Assembly (NCBI GenBank): GCA_050018455.1
Contig: JBEKAA010000004.1
Span: forward strand, 310,001 to 374,000
Direction: 5' to 3'
Source: RBG-13-68-16 sp050018455
Lineage (GTDB): Bacteria > Acidobacteriota > Thermoanaerobaculia > Thermoanaerobaculales > Thermoanaerobaculaceae
Length of the DNA stretch: 64,000 nt
Shown piece after piece: positions 32,993 through 42,585 of the stretch. The first letter of the stretch is position 1, and every line of letters begins with the position of its first letter. The notes beneath the pieces are model-generated. The model ran no database searches, was not told where the DNA came from, and saw nothing but the letters and a program-made list of their open reading frames with translations. The translations under genes were made by a program, and so were the position numbers.

Positions 32993-34015
32993 GTGCGCGT
33001 CTTGCTCACTCGCCTCTCGGCCCTCGGCGACATCGTTCACACGTGGCCGCTCGCGGCAGCGCTCGCAGGGCAGGAGACCGCCGTCGAACTGGCTTGGGTG
33101 GTGGAGGAGTCGTTCCTCCCGCTTGTCGCGTGCCACCCCGCGGTATCGCTGGCGATCCCTGTCGCGACACGGCGCTGGCGGCGCCGGCCGCTGGCCGCGG
33201 CAACGAGGAAGGAAATCCTGGCGGTGCACAGGGCGGTGCGGAGCTTCGCCCCGGACCTGGCGCTCGACCCTCAGGGGCTCGTCAAGTCGGCGTACTGGGG
33301 GGCGGTCGCGCGGGCGCCGCAGCGGGTCGGTTTCTCGGGCTCCCACCTTCGCGAGCGGCTCGCAGGTGTCTTCTACACCCGAGCGGTGACGCCGCCGCCT
33401 GAAGCCCGCCACGTTGTCGACATGAACCTCTCGCTGTTGGCGGCCGCGGGTCTGGTTGCGCCGCTGGACGCCACCCCCGACGGGCTTTTTCTGCTTCACG
33501 ACGCTCCGGGCCCAACGCCTGGGGTAACTCGGGGAACGGTCGGGCTGTTGCCTGCCACCGGAGGTCCCGGGAAGGCGTGGCAGGTGGAAAACTACTCGGC
33601 GTTGGCGCGAATGCTGAACGATTCCGGCGTACCGGTCACGGTGGTGTGGGGCCCGGGCGAGAGGGTGCTCGCGGAAAGGATCGTCGCCGATACCGGCGCG
33701 CGTACCGAGCTCGCACCCCGGACCTCGATCCCCGAGCTTGCGGCTCTGATGTCACGGTTCGCCCTGATCGTGGGCGGCGACACCGGGCCCGTTCACCTCG
33801 CGGTGTCTCTCGGGGTTCCGACCGTGGCGATCTTCGTGGCGACCGACCCCGGCCGCAACGGTCCGCGCGGGATGAGGGTCAGGGTCGTGTCGGCGGGCGT
33901 GGGGCGGACTCGACGAGGCAGCGCCCGGACAACGCTTGCCGGCGAGGTCGCCGTCGACGCGGTTTTCCGGATTGTCGGAGAAGAGCTCGAGTTTTCCTGC
34001 GCCGCGCCGTCGTGA
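32993..34015 (+). CDS. ADP-heptose:LPS heptosyltransferase-like protein (GT9)
   Basis: A 340-residue GT9 glycosyltransferase. The N-terminus VRVLLTRLSALGDIVHTWPL and ALDPQGLVKS are typical of heptosyltransferases, as are the C-terminal donor motifs (GGDTGPVHLAVSLGVPTVAIF). It would transfer heptose from ADP-heptose to the LPS inner core. It most resembles WaaC/WaaF, but the acceptor position is not readable. The GTG start lies just after TAGAAT and lacks a ribosome site. Confidence 0.85.
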   Translation: MRVLLTRLSALGDIVHTWPLAAALAGQETAVELAWVVEESFLPLVACHPAVSLAIPVATRRWRRRPLAAATRKEILAVHRAVRSFAPDLALDPQGLVKSAYWGAVARAPQRVGFSGSHLRERLAGVFYTRAVTPPPEARHVVDMNLSLLAAAGLVAPLDATPDGLFLLHDAPGPTPGVTRGTVGLLPATGGPGKAWQVENYSALARMLNDSGVPVTVVWGPGERVLAERIVADTGARTELAPRTSIPELAALMSRFALIVGGDTGPVHLAVSLGVPTVAIFVATDPGRNGPRGMRVRVVSAGVGRTRRGSARTTLAGEVAVDAVFRIVGEELEFSCAAPS

Positions 34016-34109
34016 CGCGGTGTCGCCGCAGAGGACAGCGCGAAACGATTCACTCCTGGAACATGGGACCACGCACGCGCGAGCATTGGAACACCTCATG
34101 GCGGGGTGG

Positions 34110-34115
34110 TAGAAT
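34110..34115 (+). promoter_or_regulatory. Possible -10 of the pilBTCSR operon
   Basis: GGTAGAAT gives a start near 34122 and a 30-base leader. GAAGGGAG at about 34137 is the pilB ribosome site. Confidence 0.45.
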
Positions 34116-34151
34116 TCGGGGGCGGACCGAAAGGAAACGGAAGGGAGTCGC

Positions 34152-35867
34152 ATGGCCCTGAAGCTCGGCGAACTTCTCCTCAAGGCGCAGCTCGTCAATC
34201 AGCAGCAATTGAACAAGGCGCTCGAGGAGCAGAAGTCCACAGGCGGAAAGTTGGGCGAGATCCTCCAGCGACTCGGCTTCGTGACCGAGGACGACATCAT
34301 CGAGTGTCTCTCCCACCAGTTTGGCGTGCCGTCCATCAACCTGCGCCACTTCGAGATCGACCCCAACGTGGCGAAGATCATCCCGGTCGACCTGGCCCGC
34401 AAGTACAACGTCATCCCCGTCAACAAGACCGGCGCGACCCTCACGCTGGCGATGACCGACCCGACCAACATCTTCGCGATGGACGAGATCACCTTCATGA
34501 CCGGCTACCGGGTGGAGCCGGTGGTGGCCTCGGAGGAGGCCATCCGCGAGCGCATCGACCGGAACTTCGGTTCGTCCCGGGAGCTCGAGCTCAAGAAGGT
34601 GATGGAGGACCTCACCACCGTCGACGAGGCCGCCCTCGAGCTGATGGAGGAAGAGGAAGAGGTCGACGTCAGCAAGCTCGCCGAGGAGTCCCAGGAAGCT
34701 CCGGTTGTCCGTCTTGTGAACATCATGCTCACCGACGCGATCAAGCGCGGCGCCTCGGACATTCACGTGGAGCCGTACGAGAAGAGTTTTCGGGTACGGT
34801 ACCGGATCGACGGGCTGCTGCGCGAGGTGATGACACCGCCGCAGCGGCTGAAGGATGCCATCACATCCCGCATCAAGGTCCTTTCCAAGATGGACATCGC
34901 CGAGAAGCGGCTTCCCCAGGACGGCCGCATCAAGCTCAAGGCCAAGATCGAGGGGCGCATGCGGGAGCTCGACTTCCGCGTGTCGGTGCTGCCCACCCTG
35001 CACGGCGAAAAGGTGGTGCTCCGGCTCCTCGACAAGGAAAACCTGCGGCTCGACATGACCAAGCTCGGCTTCGAGAAGTCCTCGTTGAAGAAGTTCGAGG
35101 ACAACATTCTCAAGCCCTACGGGATGGTGCTGGTGACCGGACCGACCGGGTCGGGCAAGACCAACACCCTGTACTCGGCGCTTCAACGCGTCAACGTCCC
35201 CGAGACCAACATCATCACCGCCGAGGATCCGGTGGAGTTTCAGCTCCCCGGAGTCAACCAGGTGCAGATGAAGGACTCCATCGGACTCAACTTCGCGGCT
35301 GCGTTGCGCTCGTTCCTGCGGCAGGACCCCAACATCATCCTCGTAGGTGAAATCCGGGACTTCGAGACCGCCGAGATCGCGATCAAGGCCGCGCTCACCG
35401 GGCACCTCGTGCTTTCGACGCTGCATACCAACGACGCGCCTTCCACGATCTCGCGCCTCATGAACATGGGAATCGAGCCGTTCCTGGTGGCGACCTCAGT
35501 CAACGTGATCGCGGCGCAGCGTCTGATCCGCAGGGTGTGCCAGAGCTGCAAGGAGGAGATCGACACGCCGATCCAGGCGCTGCTCTCGGTCGGCTTCCAG
35601 GAAAGCGAGGCCCACAACCTCAAGCTGGTGAAGGGGCGGGGGTGCGAGAAATGCGGCAACACCGGGTACAAGGGCCGCCTGGGTCTTTTCGAGGTCATGG
35701 ACATCACCGAGGACATGCGTGAGTTGATCCTGTCCGGGGCAACCGCAGTCGAACTGCGTCGCAAGGCGATCGAAGAGGGAATGATCACGCTCCGGCAGTC
35801 GGGCCTTCAGAAGATCCGCGAGGGGCTGACCACCATCGACGAGGTTGTACGGGAAACCGTGCTGTAG
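34152..35867 (+). CDS. pilB: Type IV pilus extension ATPase
   Basis: A 571-residue ATPase that powers pilus polymerisation. The N-terminal MshEN/GspE-N type domain spans about 1-170. The core has SDIHVEPY, Walker A TGPTGSGKTN, an Asp box (TAEDPVEFQLPGVNQVQ), Walker B (DPNIILVGEIRD) and a His box (TGHLVLSTLHTND). A tetracysteine zinc motif (CQSCKEE, GCEKCGNTGYKGR) precedes the C-terminus. It is first in a pilB-T-C-S-R operon. Confidence 0.95.
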   Translation: MALKLGELLLKAQLVNQQQLNKALEEQKSTGGKLGEILQRLGFVTEDDIIECLSHQFGVPSINLRHFEIDPNVAKIIPVDLARKYNVIPVNKTGATLTLAMTDPTNIFAMDEITFMTGYRVEPVVASEEAIRERIDRNFGSSRELELKKVMEDLTTVDEAALELMEEEEEVDVSKLAEESQEAPVVRLVNIMLTDAIKRGASDIHVEPYEKSFRVRYRIDGLLREVMTPPQRLKDAITSRIKVLSKMDIAEKRLPQDGRIKLKAKIEGRMRELDFRVSVLPTLHGEKVVLRLLDKENLRLDMTKLGFEKSSLKKFEDNILKPYGMVLVTGPTGSGKTNTLYSALQRVNVPETNIITAEDPVEFQLPGVNQVQMKDSIGLNFAAALRSFLRQDPNIILVGEIRDFETAEIAIKAALTGHLVLSTLHTNDAPSTISRLMNMGIEPFLVATSVNVIAAQRLIRRVCQSCKEEIDTPIQALLSVGFQESEAHNLKLVKGRGCEKCGNTGYKGRLGLFEVMDITEDMRELILSGATAVELRRKAIEEGMITLRQSGLQKIREGLTTIDEVVRETVL

Positions 35868-35883
35868 AGGAAGGTAGGGGAGT

Positions 35884-36999
35884 ATGCCGATCACCCTGCA
35901 TGAACTGCTCAAGACAATGGTCGAGCGCGGTGCGACGGATCTGCACGTGACGACAAACACGCCACCGGTCATCCGAGTCGACGGCGCGCTCGAACGCCTG
36001 CCGCTGCCAACGCTCACCGCTCCCGAGACCAAGCGCCTCGCGTACTCCGTGCTCACCGACGCTCAGAAGCACCGCCTCGAAGAGACCTTCGAGCTCGATC
36101 TCTCGTTCGGGATCAAGGGGCTGGCACGCTTCCGAGCCAACATCTACTTCCAGCGCGGCGCGGTCGGCGGGGCGTTCCGCCGGATCCCGTACGAGATCCT
36201 CGGCTTCAAGGAGCTTGGCCTCCCGGGGGTCGTCGAGAGCCTCTGCGAGAAGCCGCGCGGCCTGGTGCTGGTGACCGGGCCGACCGGCTGCGGAAAGTCG
36301 ACCTCGCTCGCGGCGATGATCGACAAGGTCAATGACGAGCACCCTCTTCACATCATGACGATCGAGGACCCGATCGAGTACCTCCACAGCCACAAGAAGG
36401 CGATGGTGAACCAGCGCGAACTTCATGCCGACACTCAGACGTACCCGAACGCATTGAGGTCCGTGCTGCGTGAAGACCCCGACGTCGTGCTCATCGGAGA
36501 GATGCGCGACCTGGAGACGATCGAGGCCGCCCTGCAGATCGCCGAGACGGGCCACCTGACGTTCGCGACACTGCACACCAACTCGGCTCCGCAGACGATC
36601 AACCGCATCATCGACGTGTTCCCGGAGCACCAGCAGCCGCAGGTGCGCGCGCAGCTTTCATTCGTTCTCGAGGGGATCATCTGCCAGGCTCTGCTGCCGC
36701 GTGCGGGCGGGAAGGGGCGCGTCCTGTGCTGCGAGGTGCTGATCCCCAACGCCGCCATACGCAATCTGATCCGCGAGGACAAGGTGCACCAGATCTACTC
36801 GACGATGCAGACCGGACAGCTGAAGTTCGGTATGCAGACGTTCAACCAGTCCCTGGCGACGCTTTACCAACGCCGGCTCATCACGTTGCAGATCGCACTG
36901 TCGTACAGTTCCAATCCGGAGGAGTTGCAGGACATGATCAACCGCGGCACCGGCGTCGTGCAGCCCGGGGCGGCGCCGCGCGTCTCTGGGAGGGGTTAG
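35884..36999 (+). CDS. pilT: Type IV pilus retraction ATPase
   Basis: A 371-residue PilT with Walker A TGPTGCGKSTSL, Asp box EDPIEYLHSHKKAMVNQRE, Walker B EDPDVVLIGEMRD and His box TGHLTFATLHTNSA. The diagnostic C-terminal AIRNLIRE motif required for retraction is present. It lies 16 bases after pilB. It drives depolymerisation for twitching motility or DNA uptake. Confidence 0.96.
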   Translation: MPITLHELLKTMVERGATDLHVTTNTPPVIRVDGALERLPLPTLTAPETKRLAYSVLTDAQKHRLEETFELDLSFGIKGLARFRANIYFQRGAVGGAFRRIPYEILGFKELGLPGVVESLCEKPRGLVLVTGPTGCGKSTSLAAMIDKVNDEHPLHIMTIEDPIEYLHSHKKAMVNQRELHADTQTYPNALRSVLREDPDVVLIGEMRDLETIEAALQIAETGHLTFATLHTNSAPQTINRIIDVFPEHQQPQVRAQLSFVLEGIICQALLPRAGGKGRVLCCEVLIPNAAIRNLIREDKVHQIYSTMQTGQLKFGMQTFNQSLATLYQRRLITLQIALSYSSNPEELQDMINRGTGVVQPGAAPRVSGRG

Positions 37000-37002
37000 G
37001 CC

Positions 37003-38205
37003 ATGCCGAGCTTCGAATGGAAGGGCCGCGACCGCGCGGGGCGCCCGCAGGGCGGGGTTCTCGTGGCGGACAACAAGGATGCAGTGCTGGCCGTGCTGCG
37101 GCGGCAGCAGATCGTTCCCATCACCGTCAAGGAGAAGGGAAAGGAGATTGCGCTCCCCAAGCTCCGCCACGGTGTGGACGAGAAGACCCTGGCCGTTTTC
37201 ACCCGCCAGTTCTCGGTGATGATCGACGCGGGCCTGCCGCTGGTCCAGTGCCTGCAGATCCTCGGCGAGCAGCAGGAGCACAAGGCGTTCCAGCGCGTCG
37301 TCCTCCAGGTGCGCGAGGACGTGGAGTCGGGATCCTCGCTCGCCAACGCGATGAAGAAACACCCGCAGGCGTTCAACGATCTGTTCGTCAACATGGTGGC
37401 GGCGGGTGAGGCGGGCGGCATCCTCGACACGATCCTCCAGCGCCTGGCGACGTACATCGAGAAGAACGCCCGCCTGAAGGCGCAGGTCAAGTCCGCGATG
37501 ATCTACCCGATCGCGGTTATCAGCATCGCCGGGCTGGTCGTGTACGTCATCCTGTGGAAGGTGATCCCGGTGTTCGGCGCGCTGTTCGTCTCCCTCGGCA
37601 CCGAGCTCCCGCTACCCACCCGGATCGTCGTCGCCATGTCGAAATTCGTGGGGCGGTTCTGGTGGGTGATCATCGGCATCATCGTCGGAATCGGGTTTGC
37701 CGTCCGCCGCTACTACGCCACCGAGCAGGGGAGGATGGTCATCGACGGAATGCTCCTCAAGGCGCCAATCCTGGGCACGGTGCTGCGGAAGATTGCGGTC
37801 GCGCGCTTCTGCCGAACCCTCGGAACGCTGCTCTCCGCCGGCGTGCCGGTGCTCGAGTCCCTCGACATCACCGCCCGGACTTCCGGCAACGCCGTCCTCG
37901 AACGCGCCATCCTCGAGGTGCGAAAACAGGTCGAGGAAGGCAAGTCGCTGGCCGAGCCGCTCAAGACGACCAACCAGTTCCCGCCCATGGTGGTTCAGAT
38001 GATCTCCGTCGGCGAGGCGACCGGCGCGATGGACACCATGCTCAACAAGATCGCCGAGTTCTACGAGGACGAGGTAGACACCGCCGTCGCGGGGATGATG
38101 AAACTCATCGAACCGGTCATGATCCTGTTCCTGGGCATCGTGGTCGGCGGCATCGTGATCGCGATGTACCTCCCGATGTTCTCCCTGATCTCGAAGATCG
38201 GATGA
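37003..38205 (+). CDS. pilC: Type IV pilus inner-membrane platform protein
   Basis: A 400-residue GspF/PilC-family protein with two repeated cytoplasmic GspF domains (FTRQFSVMIDAGLPLVQCL and FCRTLGTLLSAGVPVLESL) and three hydrophobic segments. It connects the PilB/PilT motors to pilin assembly. It starts 3 bases after pilT. Confidence 0.95.
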   Translation: MPSFEWKGRDRAGRPQGGVLVADNKDAVLAVLRRQQIVPITVKEKGKEIALPKLRHGVDEKTLAVFTRQFSVMIDAGLPLVQCLQILGEQQEHKAFQRVVLQVREDVESGSSLANAMKKHPQAFNDLFVNMVAAGEAGGILDTILQRLATYIEKNARLKAQVKSAMIYPIAVISIAGLVVYVILWKVIPVFGALFVSLGTELPLPTRIVVAMSKFVGRFWWVIIGIIVGIGFAVRRYYATEQGRMVIDGMLLKAPILGTVLRKIAVARFCRTLGTLLSAGVPVLESLDITARTSGNAVLERAILEVRKQVEEGKSLAEPLKTTNQFPPMVVQMISVGEATGAMDTMLNKIAEFYEDEVDTAVAGMMKLIEPVMILFLGIVVGGIVIAMYLPMFSLISKIG

Positions 38206-39872
38206 TGGGAGAGATGCCGCGCCGGGTCGTCTCCGGCAGCGGCTTGGAGCTCTCGGCGCTCCCGCCCGATAGGGTTGCGAAGTGGCTGCTCGGGCTGCGT
38301 CTTGTCGCGGTTTCGGCGCTGCTGGTCGGAGCCCTGCTGGTGCAGACCACCACAGAGGAGATCCTGCCGATCGCGCCTCTCGCGCGGGTGGCCGGTCTGA
38401 CCTACGCTCTGTCGCTTCTCTGGATTGTCCTGTGGGTTCTCGGGGTGCCGCCGCGGTTGCACGGTGCGCTGCAGCTGACCGGCGACCTCTTGATCCTCGC
38501 AACCCTTGTGTACCTGACCGGCGGAGCTGCCTCGCCATTCGTCTTCTTGTTTCTGATCTCAGTGGCGATCGGGGCGCTGATGTTCGGCCTGCGGGGTTCG
38601 CTGACCGTCGCGGGCGGCGCCTTCGTGCTCTACGGCGCCATGGCGGAGGCGATTACGTTCGGGCTGATCAAGCCTCCCCGCTTCGGGACGTTGGCATCAC
38701 CGCTGGGCAACTCGGCCCTCGCTTTCCAGATCTTCGTGACGGGGACGGGCTTCGCGATCGTCGCGATGCTGACGTCCTACCTCGCGCACTCGCTGCAACG
38801 GGCGGAGTCCCGTTTGCGGGGCGAGCGAGAGGCCAGCGCGCGCCTCTTCGCGATCTCCGCCGACGTCTTGCGGTCGGTCGATTCCGGGGTCCTCGCTGCC
38901 GATGTGGACGGCCGGGTGGTGCTGGCCAACCCGGCGGCGCACCGGATCCTCCGCGATGAGAGTCCCTTCGAGGGCAAGCACCTATCGGCGGTCCTCCCGT
39001 TGGCGGGCGTCGAATGGCCAAGGGTGCTCGAGCGGCTCGGACTCGGCTCGCCGGTGCGGCTGGAAGGGACGGCGGCGGGGGGCAGTGTGGTGGTGGGGTG
39101 CACGGTTACCGCGCTCACCGATTCGGCATCCACACTGGTTGGTCTGGTCGTCCACTTCCGCGATCTGACCGAGGTGCGCGAGGCGGCAAAGCGTGAGCGC
39201 CTCCGGGAACGAATGGAGGCTGTGGGAGAGATGGCGGCCGGCATCGCCCACGAAATCCGCAATCCACTCGCTTCGATCTCGGGCTCGGCGCAGGTTCTCG
39301 GCAAGGTGCCGGCGCTCGGCCCCAATGAGCACAAGCTTTCGCGAATCATCGTCGAGGAGTCGCGACGCCTCTCGAGCATCGTCGAGTCGTTTCTGGGTTT
39401 CGCGCGGCCTCCAGATCCCCAGCGCGGTCCGTGCGACATCGCCCGGACCCTGGACGAGACGCTCACGTTGTTCGCAAACTCCTCGGAGCTGACGGACGCT
39501 CACCGGATCGCCACCGACATCCGACCTCACCCGCGGCCCGTGGTCGCAGACGCGCAGCAACTTCGGCAGGCCTTCTACAACCTCGCTCGCAACGCCATTC
39601 AGGCCATGCCGTCGGGTGGTACGATGCGCGTTGAGGCGGGCCCCGAGGGCGGCGACTACGTGATCCTGTGGCGGGACGAGGGAGTCGGGATGGAGCCGCA
39701 CCAGATTCAGGAGATCTTCCAGCCCTTCAAGGCGTTTCGGAAAGGCGGAACGGGTCTGGGTCTCGCCGTCGTCTACTCGATTGTCAGCGACCACCACGGC
39801 GACATCCGGGTGGAGAGCGAGGTCGGCAAGGGCACGACGTTCACCCTGCGGTTTCCGCTGGAGGAGGCGTGA
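38202..39872 (+). CDS. pilS: PilS-like membrane sensor histidine kinase
   Basis: A 556-residue kinase with about six N-terminal transmembrane segments, a PAS-like domain (about 210-320), HisKA (GIAHEIRNPLASI) and HATPase (NAIQAMPSGG, GTGLGLAVVYSIV). The polytopic N-terminus plus PAS is the PilS layout; PilS senses pilin level in the membrane. ATG 38202 overlaps the pilC stop (ATGA); ATG 38205 is an alternative. Confidence 0.92.
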   Translation: MMGEMPRRVVSGSGLELSALPPDRVAKWLLGLRLVAVSALLVGALLVQTTTEEILPIAPLARVAGLTYALSLLWIVLWVLGVPPRLHGALQLTGDLLILATLVYLTGGAASPFVFLFLISVAIGALMFGLRGSLTVAGGAFVLYGAMAEAITFGLIKPPRFGTLASPLGNSALAFQIFVTGTGFAIVAMLTSYLAHSLQRAESRLRGEREASARLFAISADVLRSVDSGVLAADVDGRVVLANPAAHRILRDESPFEGKHLSAVLPLAGVEWPRVLERLGLGSPVRLEGTAAGGSVVVGCTVTALTDSASTLVGLVVHFRDLTEVREAAKRERLRERMEAVGEMAAGIAHEIRNPLASISGSAQVLGKVPALGPNEHKLSRIIVEESRRLSSIVESFLGFARPPDPQRGPCDIARTLDETLTLFANSSELTDAHRIATDIRPHPRPVVADAQQLRQAFYNLARNAIQAMPSGGTMRVEAGPEGGDYVILWRDEGVGMEPHQIQEIFQPFKAFRKGGTGLGLAVVYSIVSDHHGDIRVESEVGKGTTFTLRFPLEEA

Positions 39873-41224
39873 CCGGGCACCTCCTGGTCGTCGACGATGA
39901 GCCGAACATTCGCGAGGTGCTGCGGATCGTCCTCGAGGCGGAGGGCTACGACGTGCGCGAGGCCGCCACGTACGGTGAAGCGATGCAGTTCCTCGGGAAG
40001 ACGACGTTCGACCTCGTGATCTGCGACATCGTCCTCCCGGACGGAAACGGTCTCGACCTCGTACGGTCGTACCACACCAGTCACCCCGACACGAAGTTCG
40101 TCGTCATCACGGCCCACAACACCCCCGCTCAGGCGCTGACCGCGCTCCGCGACGGGGCGGTCGAGTACCTGTCGAAGCCGTTCGACGTCGACGAACTCAA
40201 GCTGGTCGTCGAAAAGCGCATGCAGCTTCGGTCGGCCGCTTCGCCGGCCCCGGAGATGTTCACCTTCATCGGGCGTTCGCGCGCGATGTGGCCGGTCCTG
40301 GAACGGATTCCGCAGGTGGCGCGCAGCGATGCCACCGTCCTCATCACGGGCGAATCCGGTACCGGGAAGGAGCTGCTCGCGCGCGCGATCCACGCTGCGT
40401 CGCCGCGCGTGGACCGGCTGTTCGTGCCGGTCAACTGCGGCGCGCTTCCCGAGGGCCTTTTCGAGAGCGAGCTGTTCGGTCACATGCGCGGCTCGTTCAC
40501 GGGAGCGGTGCGCGACAACCCCGGGCTCATGCGGGAGGCGGACGGGGGGACGCTGTTCCTCGACGAGATCGGCGAGCTCACCCCCAGCTCGCAGGTCAAG
40601 CTGTTACGGGCGCTGCAGGACAGGAAGGTGCGACCGGTCGGAGGCAATCGCGAGTTCGAGGTGGACGCGCGGGTCATCGCCGCGACCAACAAGGACCTTC
40701 GGGTCCTGATCGAGGGAGGGAAGTTTCGGGAGGACTTGTACTTTCGCATCGACGTGATCAATCTGCACCTCCCGCCTCTCCGCCAGCGTCGCGAGGACAT
40801 TCCGGACCTCGTGCGCCATTTCGTCGCGCGGACGTGCGATCGCCTGGGGATGGAACCCAAGGAGATCCATCGGGACACGATGGCCGTGCTCGAGAACTAC
40901 AACTGGCCGGGGAACGTCCGCGAGCTCGAAAACGTGGTTGAGCGAACAGTGGCGACGGAGAACTCGTATCTCATCACCGTCAGTTCGTTGCCGCCGAGCA
41001 TCCTTGGGAGCGCGACGGACGCCGGCTTGCTGCCCGCCCTGGCGGCTCTCCCCGAAAACGGACTCGATATCGAGGCCCATCTGGACGCCATGCGGCGCGA
41101 GCTCATGCGGCAGGCCTTGGAACGGTGCGGCGGCGTGCAGAAGGATGCCGCAAGGTTGCTCCGCATGACCTACCGCGCCTTTCGCTACCACGCGGAGAAG
41201 TACAACCTCACAACGGAGGAATAG
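39869..41224 (+). CDS. pilR: PilR-like sigma-54 response regulator
   Basis: A 451-residue NtrC-family activator: receiver (LLVVDDEPNIR, phospho-Asp in LVICDIVLPDG), AAA+ (GESGTGKE, LFLDEIGEL, WPGNVRELEN) and Fis-type helix-turn-helix (VQKDAARLLRMTYRAFRYH). Its sigma-54 contact loop reads GSFTGA, not GAFTGA. GTG 39869 overlaps the pilS stop. It should activate sigma-54 pilin promoters; none was identified near the pil genes here. Confidence 0.93.
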   Translation: MTGHLLVVDDEPNIREVLRIVLEAEGYDVREAATYGEAMQFLGKTTFDLVICDIVLPDGNGLDLVRSYHTSHPDTKFVVITAHNTPAQALTALRDGAVEYLSKPFDVDELKLVVEKRMQLRSAASPAPEMFTFIGRSRAMWPVLERIPQVARSDATVLITGESGTGKELLARAIHAASPRVDRLFVPVNCGALPEGLFESELFGHMRGSFTGAVRDNPGLMREADGGTLFLDEIGELTPSSQVKLLRALQDRKVRPVGGNREFEVDARVIAATNKDLRVLIEGGKFREDLYFRIDVINLHLPPLRQRREDIPDLVRHFVARTCDRLGMEPKEIHRDTMAVLENYNWPGNVRELENVVERTVATENSYLITVSSLPPSILGSATDAGLLPALAALPENGLDIEAHLDAMRRELMRQALERCGGVQKDAARLLRMTYRAFRYHAEKYNLTTEE

Positions 41225-41227
41225 GCA

Positions 41228-41671
41228 TTGCTCATCCTTGCATTCGTGCTGGCCGCGGCCGCCGCCCCTCCTCAGCCGCTCTGCGTAATGCCGGACGGGA
41301 CGCAGGTGCGGCTCGAGCTCGCGCTGACGGACGAGGAACGCGCCGACGGCTTGATGTTTCGTGACACCCTGCCTCCCGACCAGGGAATGCTCTTCATCTT
41401 CGATGCCGACGGTTTCGTTCCGTTCTGGATGAAGAACACCTTCATTCCGCTGGACCTGATCTGGATCTCGGCGGCAGGGGAGGTCGTCGACGTGCGCGCC
41501 GACGTCCAGCCGTGCCGCGCTGATTCATGCCCTAACTACGAGCCTTCCAAACCCGGCCGCGCCGTACTCGAGGTCAACGCGGGATTCGCGGCCGCTCACG
41601 GCCTGCGCCGGGGCGTGGTCCTCCGGTTCCGGGACGTGCCCGGTTTCCCTTTGCCCGGAGGCAAGCGATGA
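41228..41671 (+). CDS. Exported DUF192 protein
   Basis: A 147-residue protein with a short hydrophobic signal and the DUF192 motifs ERADGLMFRDTLPPDQGMLF, FWMKNTFIPLDLIWI and VLEVNAGFAAAHGL. The family function is unknown. It starts with TTG 41228 three bases after pilR, using the pilR 3' GGAGGAA as ribosome site, and overlaps galU by 4 bases. Confidence 0.85.
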   Translation: MLILAFVLAAAAAPPQPLCVMPDGTQVRLELALTDEERADGLMFRDTLPPDQGMLFIFDADGFVPFWMKNTFIPLDLIWISAAGEVVDVRADVQPCRADSCPNYEPSKPGRAVLEVNAGFAAAHGLRRGVVLRFRDVPGFPLPGGKR

Positions 41672-42546
41672 ACCTGCGCCGAGCGGTGTTCCCGGTCGCG
41701 GGGTTCGGCACGCGTTTTCTGCCGGCCTCGAAAGCCATCCCGAAGGAGTTGCTGCCGATCGTCGACAAGCCGGCCGTCCAGTACGTAGTCGAGGAAGCCG
41801 TTGCCGCCGGCGTCCAGACCGCGATCTTCGTCACCGCCGAGGGCAAGTCGGCGATTGAGGACCACTTCGACCGCAACCTGCGCCTGGAAGCATTCCTGGC
41901 CGAGCGCGGGAAGCTCGACCTATTGGAAACCGCGCGTCGCGTGGGGTCGATGGTGCAGGTCGTGGCGGTGCGCCAGAAGGAAGCGCTTGGGCTCGGCCAC
42001 GCGGTCCTGCAGGCGGCGCCCGTCCTCGGGGAGGAGCCGTTCGCGGTGCTCCTCGGTGACGACATCATCATCGGCGACCCTCCGGCAATCGGGCGGCTGG
42101 CCGAGCTCGCCAGCGAGACCGGCGCGCCGGTCATCGCGGTCATGGAGGTTCCACGAGACGAGATTCGGCACTACGGCTGCATCGCGGGCGACCTCGTTCA
42201 GCCCGGGGTGTGGCGGGTCCGCGACCTCGTGGAAAAGCCCGACCCGACGAAGGCGCCTTCGAACCTTGCGATCATCGGCCGGTACGTCCTCACCCACGCG
42301 GTGCTGGAAACGCTGGCCGCGACACCGACCGACCGTGCCGGTGAGATTCAGCTGACCGAGGGACTGAGGAGATCGCTCGCAGTCGGGCCCGTCTACGCGT
42401 GCACGTTTCCCGGTCGCCGGTTCGACGCGGGCAACAAGGCCGACTTCCTCCGCGCGACGGTAGAGATCGCCCTGCAGCACCCCGAGCTGGGGGCCGGTTT
42501 CCGGCGGATGCTCGAGGAGTTGTTCGGGCAGCCCGCCCGGCCGTGA
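41668..42546 (+). CDS. galU: UTP-glucose-1-phosphate uridylyltransferase
   Basis: A 292-residue enzyme making UDP-glucose. The N-terminal VFPVAGFGTRFLPASKAIPKE signature and KPAVQYVVEEAV are diagnostic; EKPDPTKAPSNLAIIGRYVL follows. UDP-glucose feeds LPS, exopolysaccharide or trehalose synthesis. It is the last gene before a 790-base gap. Confidence 0.95.
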   Translation: MNLRRAVFPVAGFGTRFLPASKAIPKELLPIVDKPAVQYVVEEAVAAGVQTAIFVTAEGKSAIEDHFDRNLRLEAFLAERGKLDLLETARRVGSMVQVVAVRQKEALGLGHAVLQAAPVLGEEPFAVLLGDDIIIGDPPAIGRLAELASETGAPVIAVMEVPRDEIRHYGCIAGDLVQPGVWRVRDLVEKPDPTKAPSNLAIIGRYVLTHAVLETLAATPTDRAGEIQLTEGLRRSLAVGPVYACTFPGRRFDAGNKADFLRATVEIALQHPELGAGFRRMLEELFGQPARP

Positions 42547-42585
42547 GTCGAGGGCTCGCCGCCCTCCGTGCCTGCACTCCTTCGT

